A stretch of DNA of 64,000 nucleotides from Candidatus Aalborgicola lynettensis (GTDB lineage Bacteria > Pseudomonadota > Gammaproteobacteria > Burkholderiales > Burkholderiaceae_C): positions 434,001-498,000 of the forward strand of contig JADJZE010000018.1 in NCBI GenBank assembly GCA_016719405.1. The letters are read 5' to 3'. The position numbers were made by a program, and so were the translations under genes. This document shows positions 17,019 to 26,059 of the stretch, piece by piece; position 1 is the first letter of the stretch, and each line of letters begins with the position of its first letter. The notes under the pieces are model-generated. The model was not told the origin of the DNA and searched no databases. It worked only from the letters and a program-made list of their open reading frames with translations.

Positions 17019-18779
17019 ATGAAAAATATAATTTCCTCAGCTTTGCTGTTTCTGATGCTCGGTGCAAATGCCCATGGGGCGTTGCTTAAAGGGCATATTA
17101 TTTCGTCTGAAGGGGCGCCATTGCCTGGCGTCATGGTTACCTTATGGAATGACCAGGAAAACAGAAAAGAAACGGTGTACACCAATGCAAATGGTGATTA
17201 CAAATTGCATACCAATTTTCAAGGCAATTTGAAAATTCGTGCACGGCACTATAACTTTGCGGATTCGGCCAAGAAAATTGCGGTTACGGGTTCAGATGTC
17301 ACTACCAATTTCGTGGTGGAGCCATTGCTCGACGCACTCAGCATATCGAATTCACTCACTGCATCGGCGCATGCCGCGACCCTTCCATTTCCCGATGGTG
17401 CCACCAAGGAGACGTTTATCAGCCAGTGCTCATATTGTCACCAGCAAGGCAACTCCCTTACACGCAGTCCTCGCTCGCACGAAGCGTGGGGGGAAGTTAT
17501 ATCGCGCATGGAGGGGTATGGGGCAATCATTACGAATGATCAGCACAACGCAATCAAAAATCTCTATGCGTTGGGCTTTCGTGGTGAGCCAGTTGTTCGC
17601 AAGCAAACAGGGGCCTTCAGTTTGGAACTGGCGGATGCCAAGGTAGAGGAGTGGCATGCGGGTGATGCCATGTCATTTATTCACGATACTGTTGTTGGCC
17701 GTGATGGCAAGTTGTATGGCATCGACGAAGGCAAAGACGTTGTATTCGTTCTTGATCGTTCGACTGGCGTTGTTCAAACGGTAGCCATTCCAGCGCAATC
17801 AGATGACCGTGTTGGCGGCAATTTCCGGGGCGCCAAATTACCTATTGGTGTGTTTACCGGAGTACATGGCCCCCATAGTGCGGTACAGCTTCGTGATGGC
17901 CGTATTTTCATAACGGCCGCACTTTCGGGGAAGCTGATTGAATTTCATCCGGACTCTCACACCTTTAAATTTCATCAGTTGCCTGCTGGGTTTTTGTGGC
18001 GCGAAAACCTTTATCCACACACGATCCGTCTAGACCGGCAGGAAAAAATATGGTTTACGGTAACCATGTCAAACCGGGTGGCCAAATTTGACCCCGATAC
18101 CGGAGAATTTACCAGTGTTGCCCTTCCGCACGACGGATTTGCCCGCTGGGTTAGCGACAACTTTTTGGGAGTGATACTAAAAATAGCAGCCTGGTGGCCA
18201 GGTAAAAATATTCAACTTGATTTGTCGCATCACAAACTTTTCAATTTTGGTCGTTCCATAGCGAACATGCCATATGGAATTGATGTAAATCCTGTCGATG
18301 GCTCAATATGGTACGGAAAGTTATTGGGTAACAAGATTGGCGTCATTGATAAAAATTCTCTGGAAATTGCAGAGTTTTCCACGCCTGCCAATGGCCCTCG
18401 CCGCATGCGGTTTGATTCGCATGGAATCTTATGGATTCCCAGCTTTGACGACGGTAAATTAATGCGATTTGATCCGAAAACAAAAAGCTTTCAAACCTAT
18501 GACTTGCCATTGCTCGCAAAAGATGAGTATGAGATGCCATATGCACTTGCGGTGCACCCAAGTTCGGGGGATATCTGGATTGCCGCCAATAACTCCGACC
18601 GGGTGCTGCGGTTTCTTCCGCGTGAAAACCGCTATGTTGCTTACCCTATGCCCAATCGTGTGACATGGTTTCGTGATTTTGATTTCACTGCAGATGGAAA
18701 GGTATGCACCAGCAACTCAAACCTGCCGGCATATGCGCATGAAGACCAAGTCGCAGCTTTCGTATGCATCAGCCCATAA
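17019..18779 (+). CDS. Exported protein: carboxypeptidase-regulatory-like domain, CxxCH motif and Vgb-like beta-propeller
   Basis: A protein of 586 residues with a signal peptide (about 1-21). Residues 23-90 form a carboxypeptidase-regulatory/TonB-plug-like beta-sandwich ('GHIISSEGAPLPGVMVTLWN ... TNANGDYKL'). A heme-c-type motif C137-S-Y-C140-H141 follows. From about residue 185 there is a beta-propeller with streptogramin-lyase (Vgb/NHL) style blades, such as 'HTIRLDRQEKIWFTVTMSNRVAKFDPDTGEF' and 'NSLEIAEFSTPANGPRRMRFDSHGILWIPSFDDGKLMRFDP'. The ATG 17019 is preferred over GTG 17007 because of GGAG at about 17004. It may be a periplasmic redox or sensor protein; lyase activity is not shown. 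It ends the AT-richer operon. Confidence 0.75.
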   Translation: MKNIISSALLFLMLGANAHGALLKGHIISSEGAPLPGVMVTLWNDQENRKETVYTNANGDYKLHTNFQGNLKIRARHYNFADSAKKIAVTGSDVTTNFVVEPLLDALSISNSLTASAHAATLPFPDGATKETFISQCSYCHQQGNSLTRSPRSHEAWGEVISRMEGYGAIITNDQHNAIKNLYALGFRGEPVVRKQTGAFSLELADAKVEEWHAGDAMSFIHDTVVGRDGKLYGIDEGKDVVFVLDRSTGVVQTVAIPAQSDDRVGGNFRGAKLPIGVFTGVHGPHSAVQLRDGRIFITAALSGKLIEFHPDSHTFKFHQLPAGFLWRENLYPHTIRLDRQEKIWFTVTMSNRVAKFDPDTGEFTSVALPHDGFARWVSDNFLGVILKIAAWWPGKNIQLDLSHHKLFNFGRSIANMPYGIDVNPVDGSIWYGKLLGNKIGVIDKNSLEIAEFSTPANGPRRMRFDSHGILWIPSFDDGKLMRFDPKTKSFQTYDLPLLAKDEYEMPYALAVHPSSGDIWIAANNSDRVLRFLPRENRYVAYPMPNRVTWFRDFDFTADGKVCTSNSNLPAYAHEDQVAAFVCISP

Positions 18780-18843
18780 GGGAATTGCGTTTCTGTCGCC
18801 AGAGTGGGTTGGGTGACTGGGCTTCGCTATATTGTCAAAAGAC

Positions 18844-20651
18844 TCAGGCTCCGTGTGGGTGTTCTGCTGCCAAAACTGTGAAACGGGCAGGCGCCCCATC
18901 GGGCTGCGCCTGCAGCGTCCAGCGTTGCGTGTGGAATGCCGCCACCGTCGGCCTGTGCGCTATCGAAACAATAGCGCCCTGCGTCCGTCCGACCAGCGCA
19001 AGAAGCCTTTTATACAGGGTATTCTCGGCCGCCTCGTCGAGTGCGCTGGTGGCCTCGTCGGCGAACACCCAGGTGGGTTGCTTCAAAAACACCCGTGCAA
19101 TGGCCAGGCGCTGCTGCTCTCCGCCGGACAGCGTTTGACCCCAGGCGCCAGGGGTGTCGAGTTGGTCCACCAGCTGCGGCAGCAGCGCATCCACCAGCGC
19201 TTGCTGCAGCGCGGCTTCGCCGTAGGTGCTGGCAGGCTCGGGGTAGGCCAGCGCGTCGCGCAGGGGACCGTTCGGAAAATACGGTCGCTGCGGGATGAAC
19301 ATGGCATTGGCCGGGCGTTGCACCTGCCCGCTGGCAAAGGGCCAGATGCCGGCCAGGGTGCGAAACAGCGTGGATTTGCCACTGCCCGAGGGGCCTTGCA
19401 GCAGCACGCTGGAGCCGGCTTCGGCCCGCAGCGTCGCGCCGGCCAGCAGCACCGCGCCATCCGGCAACTGAACGGTTAGGTTGTTGGCAGAAACTGCTAT
19501 CGAATTCGTAGCTGCTTGCGCATACTGGACGGGCGCAAGTGCACTAATTGCTTCATCAAAACTGGTCAGGCGGTCGGTGGTGGCGCGCCAGGCGGCCAGG
19601 CTACTGTAGTTGTCCACAAACCAGCTGAGCGCGTCTTGCACACGGCCGAAAGCACTGGCAACCTGCATCAGTTCGCCCAGCTGAATGGCACCGCTGAAAA
19701 AGCGCGGTGCCGCCACAATGAACGGGAACACCACCGCCGACTGGCTGAAAAAGCTGTTGAACCAGATCAGTTTCTTTTGCGCCTGCAGCAAGCGCAGGTA
19801 GTTGCCCAGCACGGCGCCAAAACGCACATCCAGGTGGGCTTGCTCCACTTTTTCACCCCGGTCCAGCGCAATCGATTCGCTGTATTCGCGCACCCGCACC
19901 ATGTGGTGGCGAAAGTCTGCCTCCACCTGCTGCTGCTGGAAGTTGAGCTGGATTTGCGGGCGCCCGATGTAGTGGGTGATAACGCTGCCCGCTGCGCAGT
20001 ACAGCACCGCCATCCACACCATAAAGCCCGGAACCGCGACCTTGTACCCGCCACGGAAAAGTCAAACGCGCCCGACAAGCCCCACAAAATGCCCACAAAG
20101 CTGGCCAGCGTAACCGTGGCGTTGAGCAACCCCATGGAAAGCCCGATGGTCTGGGCGGTGAACTGGTTCACGTCTTCCTGAATACGCTGGTCCGGGTTGT
20201 CGGGTGTGCGGGCAGCGTCGGCATTTTTCCCCATAAACCGGGCCAGCTCCAGGCGGTAAAAAGCCTGCTGACCCAGCCAACGCTCCAGGTAGTGGTGCGT
20301 CATCCAGGCGCGCCAGCGCATCTCCAGCAACTGGGTCAGGTAAAACTTGTAGACCGCCAAAATGATGAAGCCGAAGGCAAAGAACACGAAGCGCCCCAAC
20401 TGTTCCCAGAATGCGGCCTGGTCCTTGGCCTGGAGCGCGTCGTAGAACAGGCGGTTCCAGTCGTTGAGCAGCACCAGCAGGTACACACTGCCCAGGTTCA
20501 GCGCCACGATGGCCGCCAGCAGGCCACGGGCTTTCCACTTTTCATCCGAGGAAAAATAAGGTTTGGACAGTGCCCAGACACGGGCCGCAAACCGCTGAAA
20601 GGATGCCCATTTGCCGGGCAGTACGGAGACAGAAGACAGGGCAGAAGACAT
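18844..20651 (-). CDS. ABC transporter permease/ATPase of SbmA-YddA/ABCD type (one frameshift)
   Basis: Half-transporter with fused membrane and ATPase domains, related to SbmA/BacA, YddA and peroxisomal ABCD proteins. The N-terminal membrane half includes 'LNDWNRLFYDALQAKD' and the 'MTHHYLERWLGQQAFYRL' segment with 'NPDQRIQEDVNQF', the hallmark of this group. The ATPase half has Walker A 'GPSGSGKST', signature 'LSGGEQQR' and Walker B 'WVFADEATSALDE'. One base is missing near 20050: 'FDFSVAG' continues one frame over as 'YKVAVPGFMVWMAVLYC'. The start at 20651 (MSSALSSVSV) is the most plausible. A dispersed repeat core (19508-19522) is read through in the linker between membrane and ATPase domains. 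Confidence 0.85.
19508..19522 (+). repeat. Dispersed 15-bp repeat core, copy 1 (inside ABC transporter gene)
   Basis: GTAGCTGCTTGCGCA, followed by TACTGGACGGGCG. One mismatch to ATAGCTGCTTGCGCA found elsewhere in the window. It is translated on the minus strand as part of the linker 'YAQAATNS' in the ABC transporter. Confidence 0.6.
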
Positions 20652-20778
20652 GGATGATGACTGGGTGATGGACTTGGGAACAAGGCTGCGATGGTAGCTG
20701 GCCTGGGCGTGGCGCGGGACAGTGCAAAAAGGGATGCACAAACTATGCGCAAAAAATGGTGTTTGCGCACGTCTGGCA

Positions 20779-20793
20779 TGCGTAAGCAGCTAT
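20779..20793 (-). repeat. Dispersed repeat core, copy 2 (intergenic)
   Basis: On the minus strand it reads ATAGCTGCTTACGCA, one mismatch to the core. It lies between the ABC transporter start and the end of the 5'-nucleotidase gene, beside a second ATAGC/GCTAT element at about 20800. Confidence 0.5.
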
Positions 20794-20821
20794 GAAGTTC
20801 ATAGCAAATGCTGATCTGACG

Positions 20822-21727
20822 CTAACCGGGCGTGCCGGGGTCGTTGCGCACGCCGCTGGCCACGTGGCCGCCGGCACGTGGCGGGCGGCGGATTCGATGT
20901 GGCCGGTTTGGTCATCAAAAGAAGTCGGGCTCAAACTCCGCAAAATTCGCCCTTGTCCAGCCCCCCCAGGAACATGGCCTCGTCGATTTCGATGTTCCAG
21001 TCCATCAGGGTGCGGATGGCGCGTTCGTGCGCCGGGGCGCTGCGGGCGGTGACCAGCGCGGTGCGGATGCGCATGGCGGGCGAGGCAGCTTGTTGCAGCC
21101 GGTGCAGCGCCACCAGCAGGGGTTTGAACGGGCCATCGGGCAAGGGCAGCGCGGCCTTGTCGGTTTCGTGCTGCTGAAAGGCGTTGAGCCCCTGCGACTG
21201 GTACACCTGCTCGGCCTCGTCGCTGAACAATACAGCGTCGCCGTCAAAGGCAATGCGCACCTCGGTCGGATGGGCGGCGCTGGCGTGGGTCGATTGCGGG
21301 TACACCTGCGCGGCCGGCACACCCACGGCCAGGGCGGCGCGCACATCACTCAGGTGGGCGCTTAAAACAGGTTGGCATGCAGGGGGCGCAGGTAGCGCCA
21401 GGGTGGTTCGCCACGGGTAAAGCTGCCGCGCAAAATCGGCAGCCCGTAGTGTGCTGCCGAGCGGAACACCCGCATACCGCTGACGGGGTCGTTGCGCGAG
21501 AGGATCACCACCTCGACCTGCTGAGACGCTTCGGTATTGAAAGCCAGCAGTTTCTTGACCAGCGAAAATGCCACCCCGGGCGTGGCCGGCACATCGAGCC
21601 GCGCACGCTGCAGGCGCATGTAGGCGGTGTCGTCGGTCTGCTCAAAGACCTGGTTTTCCTCTTCAAAGTCGAACAGGGCGCGGCTGGAGATGGCCACTAC
21701 CAGTTTTCCGTCGAGTGTCAGTGCCAT
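20822..21727 (-). CDS. 5'-nucleotidase (PF06189-like), multiply frameshifted
   Basis: Cytosolic 5'-nucleotidase family protein. The segments, in order, are 'KLVVAISSRALFDFEEENQVFE', 'APGVAFSLVKKLLAFNTE', 'VEVVILSRNDPVSGMRVF', 'RIAFDGDAVLFSDEAEQVYQ', 'IRTALVTARSAPAHERAIRTL' and 'FLGGLDKG'. The frame breaks near 21352 (one T lost: NLF-LSAHLSDVRAAL). It breaks again near 20940-20948 (two bases), 20920 (two T lost before 'DDQTGHIESAARHVP') and 20876 (one C lost), and can be followed to a stop at 20822. So many indels could mean either local sequence error or true decay. Confidence 0.75.
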
Positions 21728-21730
21728 GGC

Positions 21731-22320
21731 TCATGCTGCGCTGCTGGCGCTGTCCGGTGTGTCTTCTTCCAAGTCCGCAAAAAGGGTGGTCACCGGGGTG
21801 CGTAGGTCAACGCTGGCCAAGTGCAGGGAGTCTGTCAGCGCAAAGGGGAGCAGCATCCACTGCCCCTCGGTGGTTTTGCGGAACAGGTCTGCGCTGCGCC
21901 GTTCGATGTCGACCAACAGGTACTCCTGCAAACTGGCGATGCTGCGGGTAGTGGGCAAACTTGGCTCCAGCGTCATAGGCGGCCGTGCTGGGGGGAGAGC
22001 ACTTCGACGATGAGTGAGGGCTCGCGCTTGCGCAGGCGGTCTTGTGCATCGGCTTTGCTGCAGGTGACGAATACATCGGGGTAAAAAAATGCCTCGTTGG
22101 TTTGCACGCGTACATCGGCCATGTACACCCGGCATGCGGTGCCGCGCAGGTGCTCACGCAGAGCCATATAGAAATTGCCGCTGACGGTGGCATGGCGGTC
22201 TTCACCTCCGGCCATGGCAAAAACTTCACCCCCTATGTATTCGTGCTTGTCCAGTTGCTGAACTTCCCATGCGAGGTATTCCTCGGGCGTGAATCGTTGA
22301 CGGGTTATAGGCACTCCCAT
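21731..22320 (-). CDS. Uma2-family (DUF820) putative nuclease, two indels
   Basis: Putative PD-(D/E)XK-type nuclease of the Uma2/DUF820 family. It shows 'FTPEEYLAWEVQQLDKHEYIGGEVFAM', 'ACRVYMADVRVQTNEAFFYPDVFVTC' with the conserved P-D-V, 'PSLIVEVLSPSTAAYDAGAKFAHYR' and 'SIASLQEYLLVDIERRSADLFRK'. An extra C in the six-C run near 21992 and another extra C near 21946 break the frame; removing both restores the full domain of about 195 residues. These genes are common, often multicopy, and their role is poorly known. It lies four bases from the 5'-nucleotidase start. Confidence 0.8.
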
Positions 22321-22372
22321 AAAAGCCTTTCTGATCAGTTGAGGACAGCGCTAACGATCTGTCCTGCAATTT

Positions 22373-23881
22373 TTACTGTTGCAAGAACATACGGTACACC
22401 GGATTGGCGGTTTCCTCCACGTACGGGTAGTCCAGCGTCTGCAAAAACTTGGCAAATGCCTTGTCGTCAGCCTTGGGCACCTGCAGGCCGACCAGGATGC
22501 GGCCGTAGTCGGCGCCCTGGTTGCGGTAGTGGAACAGGCTGATGTTCCAGCCCGGGCGCATCAGGCTCAAAAATTTCATCAGCGCGCCGGGGCGCTCGGG
22601 AAACACAAAGCGCAGTAGCCGTTCGTCTTGCGCCAGGGTGGAGATGCCGCCCACCATGTGGCGGATGTGTTCTTTGGCTAGCTCGTCGTGCGTCAAATCC
22701 AGGGTTTGGAAGCCGTGTTTGGTGAAGTTTTTGGCCACTTTTTCGGACTCACCCTTGGCCTGCGTGGTCAGGCCCACAAACACATGGGCCAGCGCGGCGT
22801 CGCTGATGCGGTAATTGAACTCGGTCACGTTGCGTGGGCCGCCGGGCAGTTCGCCAATCAGCTCGCAAAAGCGCTTGAAGCTGCCACGCTCTTCGGGGAT
22901 GGTGACGGCAAACAGCGCCTCGCGCTCTTCGCCCACTTCGGCGCGCTCGGCCACAAAGCGCAAGCGGTCGAAGTTCATGTTGGCGCCGCACAAAATGGCG
23001 GCGTAGGTTTCGCCTTTGGTTTTGTGGGTGGCCACGTACTGCTTGATAGCCGCCACGGCCAATGCGCCTGCGGGCTCCACAATGCTGCGGGTGTCGACAA
23101 ACACGTCTTTTACGTCCTGCAAAGCCACCCGCTCGCCGGCCCGTACGGACTGAATCATCGCGTCGGAGTCGTTCATCTGCACACCAATGACCTTGATGCG
23201 CGGATCAATCGCCTTGATGTAACTGGCCACGCCTGCGATCAAACCACCGCCGCCAATGGCCACAAACACGGCGTCCAGCCGGGGCGCAGCGAGTGCACCG
23301 GCTTTTTGGCCAGCCTTGGCTGCTTTGTCGGCGCCCAGTGTCTGCACCTGGCGCAGCATTTCCATGGCCACCGTGCCTTGGCCGGCGATCACATCGGGGT
23401 CGTCGAACGGGTGCACAAAGGTCAGGCCTTCTTTCTTTTGCAGCAGCAGCGAGTGGCCGTAGGCATCGGAATAGCTTTCGCCAAACAGCACCACTTCGCC
23501 GCCAAAGCTGCGCACGGCGTCCACTTTGACTTGCGGCGTGGTGGTGGGCATCACGATCACGGCGCGGGTGCCGAGTTTGCTGGCGCTCAAGGCGACACCT
23601 TGTGCGTGGTTACCGGCGGAGGCGCAAATCACGCCCTTTTGCAGTTGCTCAGAGGTGAGGTGCGCCATCTTGTTGTAAGCGCCGCGCAGTTTGAAGCTGC
23701 GCACCGGCTGCTGGTCTTCGCGTTTGAACAGCACCGTGTTGTGCAGGCGCCGGCTGAGCACGCGGGCGGGCTCCAGCGCCGACTCGCTGGCCACGTCGTA
23801 CACGCGGGCTGTCAAAATTTTCTTCAGATAGTCGGCCGGGCTCAGCGGTGTTGGGGTGGAGGATGCAGGTGGGTTGCTCAT
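22373..23881 (-). CDS. ilvA: Biosynthetic threonine ammonia-lyase IlvA
   Basis: PLP enzyme converting threonine to 2-oxobutanoate, the first step of isoleucine synthesis. The 502-residue protein carries the PLP-lysine motif 'SFKLRGAYNKM', the glycine-rich phosphate loop 'AIGGGGLIAGVAS' and two C-terminal ACT-like regulatory domains (from about residue 330, 'RERALFAVTIPEERGSFKRFCEL'-type, then 'ERLLRFVFPERPGALMKFL'). The long form with two regulatory domains indicates the allosteric biosynthetic enzyme rather than the catabolic one. The frame is intact. Confidence 0.95.
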   Translation of the reverse strand: MSNPPASSTPTPLSPADYLKKILTARVYDVASESALEPARVLSRRLHNTVLFKREDQQPVRSFKLRGAYNKMAHLTSEQLQKGVICASAGNHAQGVALSASKLGTRAVIVMPTTTPQVKVDAVRSFGGEVVLFGESYSDAYGHSLLLQKKEGLTFVHPFDDPDVIAGQGTVAMEMLRQVQTLGADKAAKAGQKAGALAAPRLDAVFVAIGGGGLIAGVASYIKAIDPRIKVIGVQMNDSDAMIQSVRAGERVALQDVKDVFVDTRSIVEPAGALAVAAIKQYVATHKTKGETYAAILCGANMNFDRLRFVAERAEVGEEREALFAVTIPEERGSFKRFCELIGELPGGPRNVTEFNYRISDAALAHVFVGLTTQAKGESEKVAKNFTKHGFQTLDLTHDELAKEHIRHMVGGISTLAQDERLLRFVFPERPGALMKFLSLMRPGWNISLFHYRNQGADYGRILVGLQVPKADDKAFAKFLQTLDYPYVEETANPVYRMFLQQ

Positions 23882-23919
23882 GGGGCTACACTCGGGTTGT
23901 CAATGGCAAAAACGATTTA

Positions 23920-23977
23920 CTCCGCGCGGAGCAATTGAATGGCATTGTATGCTTACTATTTCCACCCCGCGCGGAGC
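23920..23977. promoter_or_regulatory. Two palindromic GC-rich boxes between ilvA and osmC-like gene
   Basis: A perfect 12-base palindrome CTCCGCGCGGAG (23920-23931) is followed 45 bases later by a second copy of its core, CCGCGCGGAGC at 23967-23977. Both lie in the divergent intergenic region between ilvA and the OsmC-like gene. Paired palindromic boxes could be regulator sites or a small repeat; no regulator can be named. Confidence 0.35.
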
Positions 23978-23995
23978 GCAGTGAAAGGATTGAAC

Positions 23996-24445
23996 ATGGA
24001 ATGCACCGTCAGTTGGACCGGCGCTTTGAATACCCGCTCAGGCATGGGCTTTGTGGCCGAAACCGGTAGCGGCCACACCGTCGTGATGGACGGTGCCCCC
24101 GACGCCGCCAAACCCGAAAACGGTGGCCAGAACCTGGCACCGCGCCCCATGGAGCTATTGCTGGCCGGCACCGGTGGCTGTTCCGCTTACGACGTGGTGC
24201 TGATCTTGAAGCGCGGCCGCCACGCGGTGCAGGGTTGCACCGTCAAGCTCAGCGCCGAGCGTGCGGAAGTCGATCCCAAGGTGTTTACCGCCATCAATAT
24301 GCACTTCACGGTGACTGGCAAGGGCGTGCCTGCCGTTGCCGTGGAGCGGGCCATTGCCCTGAGCCACGAGAAATACTGCTCCGCCAGCGTCATGCTGGGT
24401 AAAACAGCGCAGTTCACCACCAGCTTTGAGGTGGTGGAGATTTAG
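23996..24445 (+). CDS. OsmC/YhfA-like family protein
   Basis: OsmC-fold protein of 149 residues, similar to the YhfA subgroup. 'RPMELLLAGTGGCSAYDVVLILKRGR' holds the first conserved cysteine, and 'LSHEKYCSASVMLGKTAQFT' holds the second; such cysteine pairs reduce organic hydroperoxides in OsmC/Ohr enzymes. The start at 23996 has AAAGGA six bases upstream and avoids a weak N-terminal extension. It is transcribed divergently from ilvA. The precise substrate is unknown. Confidence 0.87.
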   Translation: MECTVSWTGALNTRSGMGFVAETGSGHTVVMDGAPDAAKPENGGQNLAPRPMELLLAGTGGCSAYDVVLILKRGRHAVQGCTVKLSAERAEVDPKVFTAINMHFTVTGKGVPAVAVERAIALSHEKYCSASVMLGKTAQFTTSFEVVEI

Positions 24446-24458
24446 GGTAGATTGCGCC

Positions 24459-24785
24459 ATGCGCACCCCTCAGGAACTAGATAATCGCAGCCTTGCGCTG
24501 CACCGCTTGGTGGCCGACAAGGTTCGGCGGGATGTGGCCTTGCTGGACCGGGCCAAGGAAATTGTGCAACGCTGGCACCAAACCGCTTCGCCGCGCACCT
24601 TTGTGTATCTGGATGCCTGGCAGGATCTGCTGGAAAAAGGCGAAGCGGCGTGCCTGGCTGCTGCTACGGAAGAGTCTGAATGGGCCAACGCCATGCGTCA
24701 GGCGTCGCCACTGGCGTGTTTGCTAACCCACCAAGAGCGGTTTGCATTTCTCAAACAGTGGAGGCAATCCCATGCGCCGCAGTGA
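24459..24785 (+). CDS. Small helical protein, partner of the nucleotidyltransferase-like gene
   Basis: A 108-residue, mostly helical soluble protein (MRTPQELDNRSLALHRLVADKVR ...) with no family I can name. Its stop lies 14 bases inside the next gene, so the two are translationally coupled. The small-protein plus nucleotidyltransferase-like arrangement resembles AbiE/MNT-type toxin-antitoxin modules. That is inference from architecture, not from a recognised domain in this protein. Confidence 0.65.
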   Translation: MRTPQELDNRSLALHRLVADKVRRDVALLDRAKEIVQRWHQTASPRTFVYLDAWQDLLEKGEAACLAAATEESEWANAMRQASPLACLLTHQERFAFLKQWRQSHAPQ

Positions 24786-25290
24786 ACTGGAACATGTCAT
24801 TCGCGCTGCAGCGGCCATTACCAACGAGTATGAAATCGTGGTGGTGGGAAGCCAATCTCTGCTGGGTGCGGTCCCAGAACCGTCTGCCTTGCTCGTGGAA
24901 TCCATGGAGGCGGATGTTTATCCCCTGCATCGCCCTGATCTGTCCGATTTGATCGACGGCGCCATTGGAGAGGGGTCACCGTTTCACGATTGTTTTGGTT
25001 ACTACGCCCAGGGGGTTGGGCCTGAAACGGCGATCTTGCCCGTGGGCTGGCAAGACCGGTTGGTGCGCATTCAGAACCCCAATACCGACTTGAAGGTCGG
25101 GCTTTGTCTGGAACCGCACGATTTGGCTGCATCGAAACTGGCCGCCGGTCGTGAAAAAGATTGGGCTTTTGTGGTCGAAATGTTGGCCAGCCAAGTGGCA
25201 GACCATGCAGTTCTGCTGGAGCGCATTGCCCAGCTGCCATTGCCCATCGATCGCAAAAATCGGCTGGCGGCCTGGGTGTCTGCCCACTAA
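24772..25290 (+). CDS. Nucleotidyltransferase-like protein (DUF6036-like)
   Basis: A 172-residue protein. 'YEIVVVGSQSLLGAVPEP' resembles the G-S motif of minimal nucleotidyltransferases, and 'ESMEADVYP' may supply an acidic D/E-x-D-like pair; 'LEPHDLAASKLAAGREKDWAFV' is the segment shared by DUF6036/AbiEii-like proteins. The start at 24772 has GGAGG seven bases upstream and overlaps the preceding gene by 14 bases. It may be the enzymatic half of a toxin-antitoxin-like pair. No activity is demonstrated by sequence alone. Confidence 0.7.
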   Translation: MRRSELEHVIRAAAAITNEYEIVVVGSQSLLGAVPEPSALLVESMEADVYPLHRPDLSDLIDGAIGEGSPFHDCFGYYAQGVGPETAILPVGWQDRLVRIQNPNTDLKVGLCLEPHDLAASKLAAGREKDWAFVVEMLASQVADHAVLLERIAQLPLPIDRKNRLAAWVSAH

Positions 25291-25298
25291 GACGCGAG

Positions 25299-25916
25299 CT
25301 AAATCCGCTGCGCCACGGTGGTCATCACCTTGGCGGCTGCGCGCATCAGTTCTTTCACCGGCGGTGGCAACTCCATCGCTCCAGCCTCTTGGGCGGATTG
25401 GGCGTGGGCCAGTTCGTCGTCGCGCATTTGCGCCACGATGGCCCGTGAGGCGTGGTCTTCTTTCGGCAACAGTTCCAGGTGACTGTCCAGGTGGGCGCCC
25501 ACTTGGCGCTCGGTTTCCACTACAAAACCCAGGCTCACGGCGTCGCCCAGCTTGCCAGCCAGCAACCCTAAGCCAAAAGCGCCGGCGTACCACAGGGGGT
25601 TGAGCAGCGAGGGGCGCTCGCCCAGGGCTTCGAGCCGCTGCGCGGTCCAGGCCAAGTGGTCGGTTTCTTCATTACACGCCTGGGTAAAGTGCGCCCGCAG
25701 CGCGGGGTTGCTGGTACTTAAGGCTTGCGCGGTGTAAAGGGCCTGGGCGCAGACTTCGCCCACGTGGTTGACGCGCATGAGCCCCGCCGCATGTCGGCGT
25801 TCGCTGGGGCTGAGTGCAGTGCCCTTGTCCGGTAGGGTAGGGCAGGCGTGTGTGGCGTGGGGCTGGGCAAAAAGGGTGCGCAGAGCCCCGCTGGCGGCGG
25901 TGAATAGGGTGTCCAT
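25299..25916 (-). CDS. coq7: Demethoxyubiquinone hydroxylase Coq7
   Basis: Di-iron monooxygenase of ubiquinone biosynthesis, hydroxylating the demethoxyubiquinone ring. The 205-residue protein shows the two metal-ligand sets: 'RVNHVGEVCAQALY' with 'ACNEETDHLAWTAQRL' (E-E-x-x-H), and 'VETERQVGAHLDSHL' with 'MRDDELAHAQSAQEAG' (D-E-x-x-H). This is the Coq7-type enzyme used by many betaproteobacteria in place of UbiF. The frame is intact, and the gene converges on the nucleotidyltransferase pair. Confidence 0.93.
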   Translation of the reverse strand: MDTLFTAASGALRTLFAQPHATHACPTLPDKGTALSPSERRHAAGLMRVNHVGEVCAQALYTAQALSTSNPALRAHFTQACNEETDHLAWTAQRLEALGERPSLLNPLWYAGAFGLGLLAGKLGDAVSLGFVVETERQVGAHLDSHLELLPKEDHASRAIVAQMRDDELAHAQSAQEAGAMELPPPVKELMRAAAKVMTTVAQRI

Positions 25917-26059
25917 GGTGCCAGTCTAGCCGGTAAGCAACGGTGGTGGAGTGATACAAAATGTTGCAACACCACAACGAAAACACCCTAATCCACGACT
26001 TTTTGGTGGTTTTTCGGTGCATTGCTTTGCCAAACCGGCGGTGGTCTGGTGCAATAGAG

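Noticed and set aside
17019..18779. Call as virginiamycin B lyase (antibiotic resistance)
   Set aside because: The propeller is Vgb-like, but the signal peptide, extra N-terminal domain and CxxCH motif do not fit a cytoplasmic lyase, and catalytic residues cannot be confirmed.
22688..23938. Plus-strand open frame of 416 residues
   Set aside because: Antisense to ilvA, with no recognisable domain.
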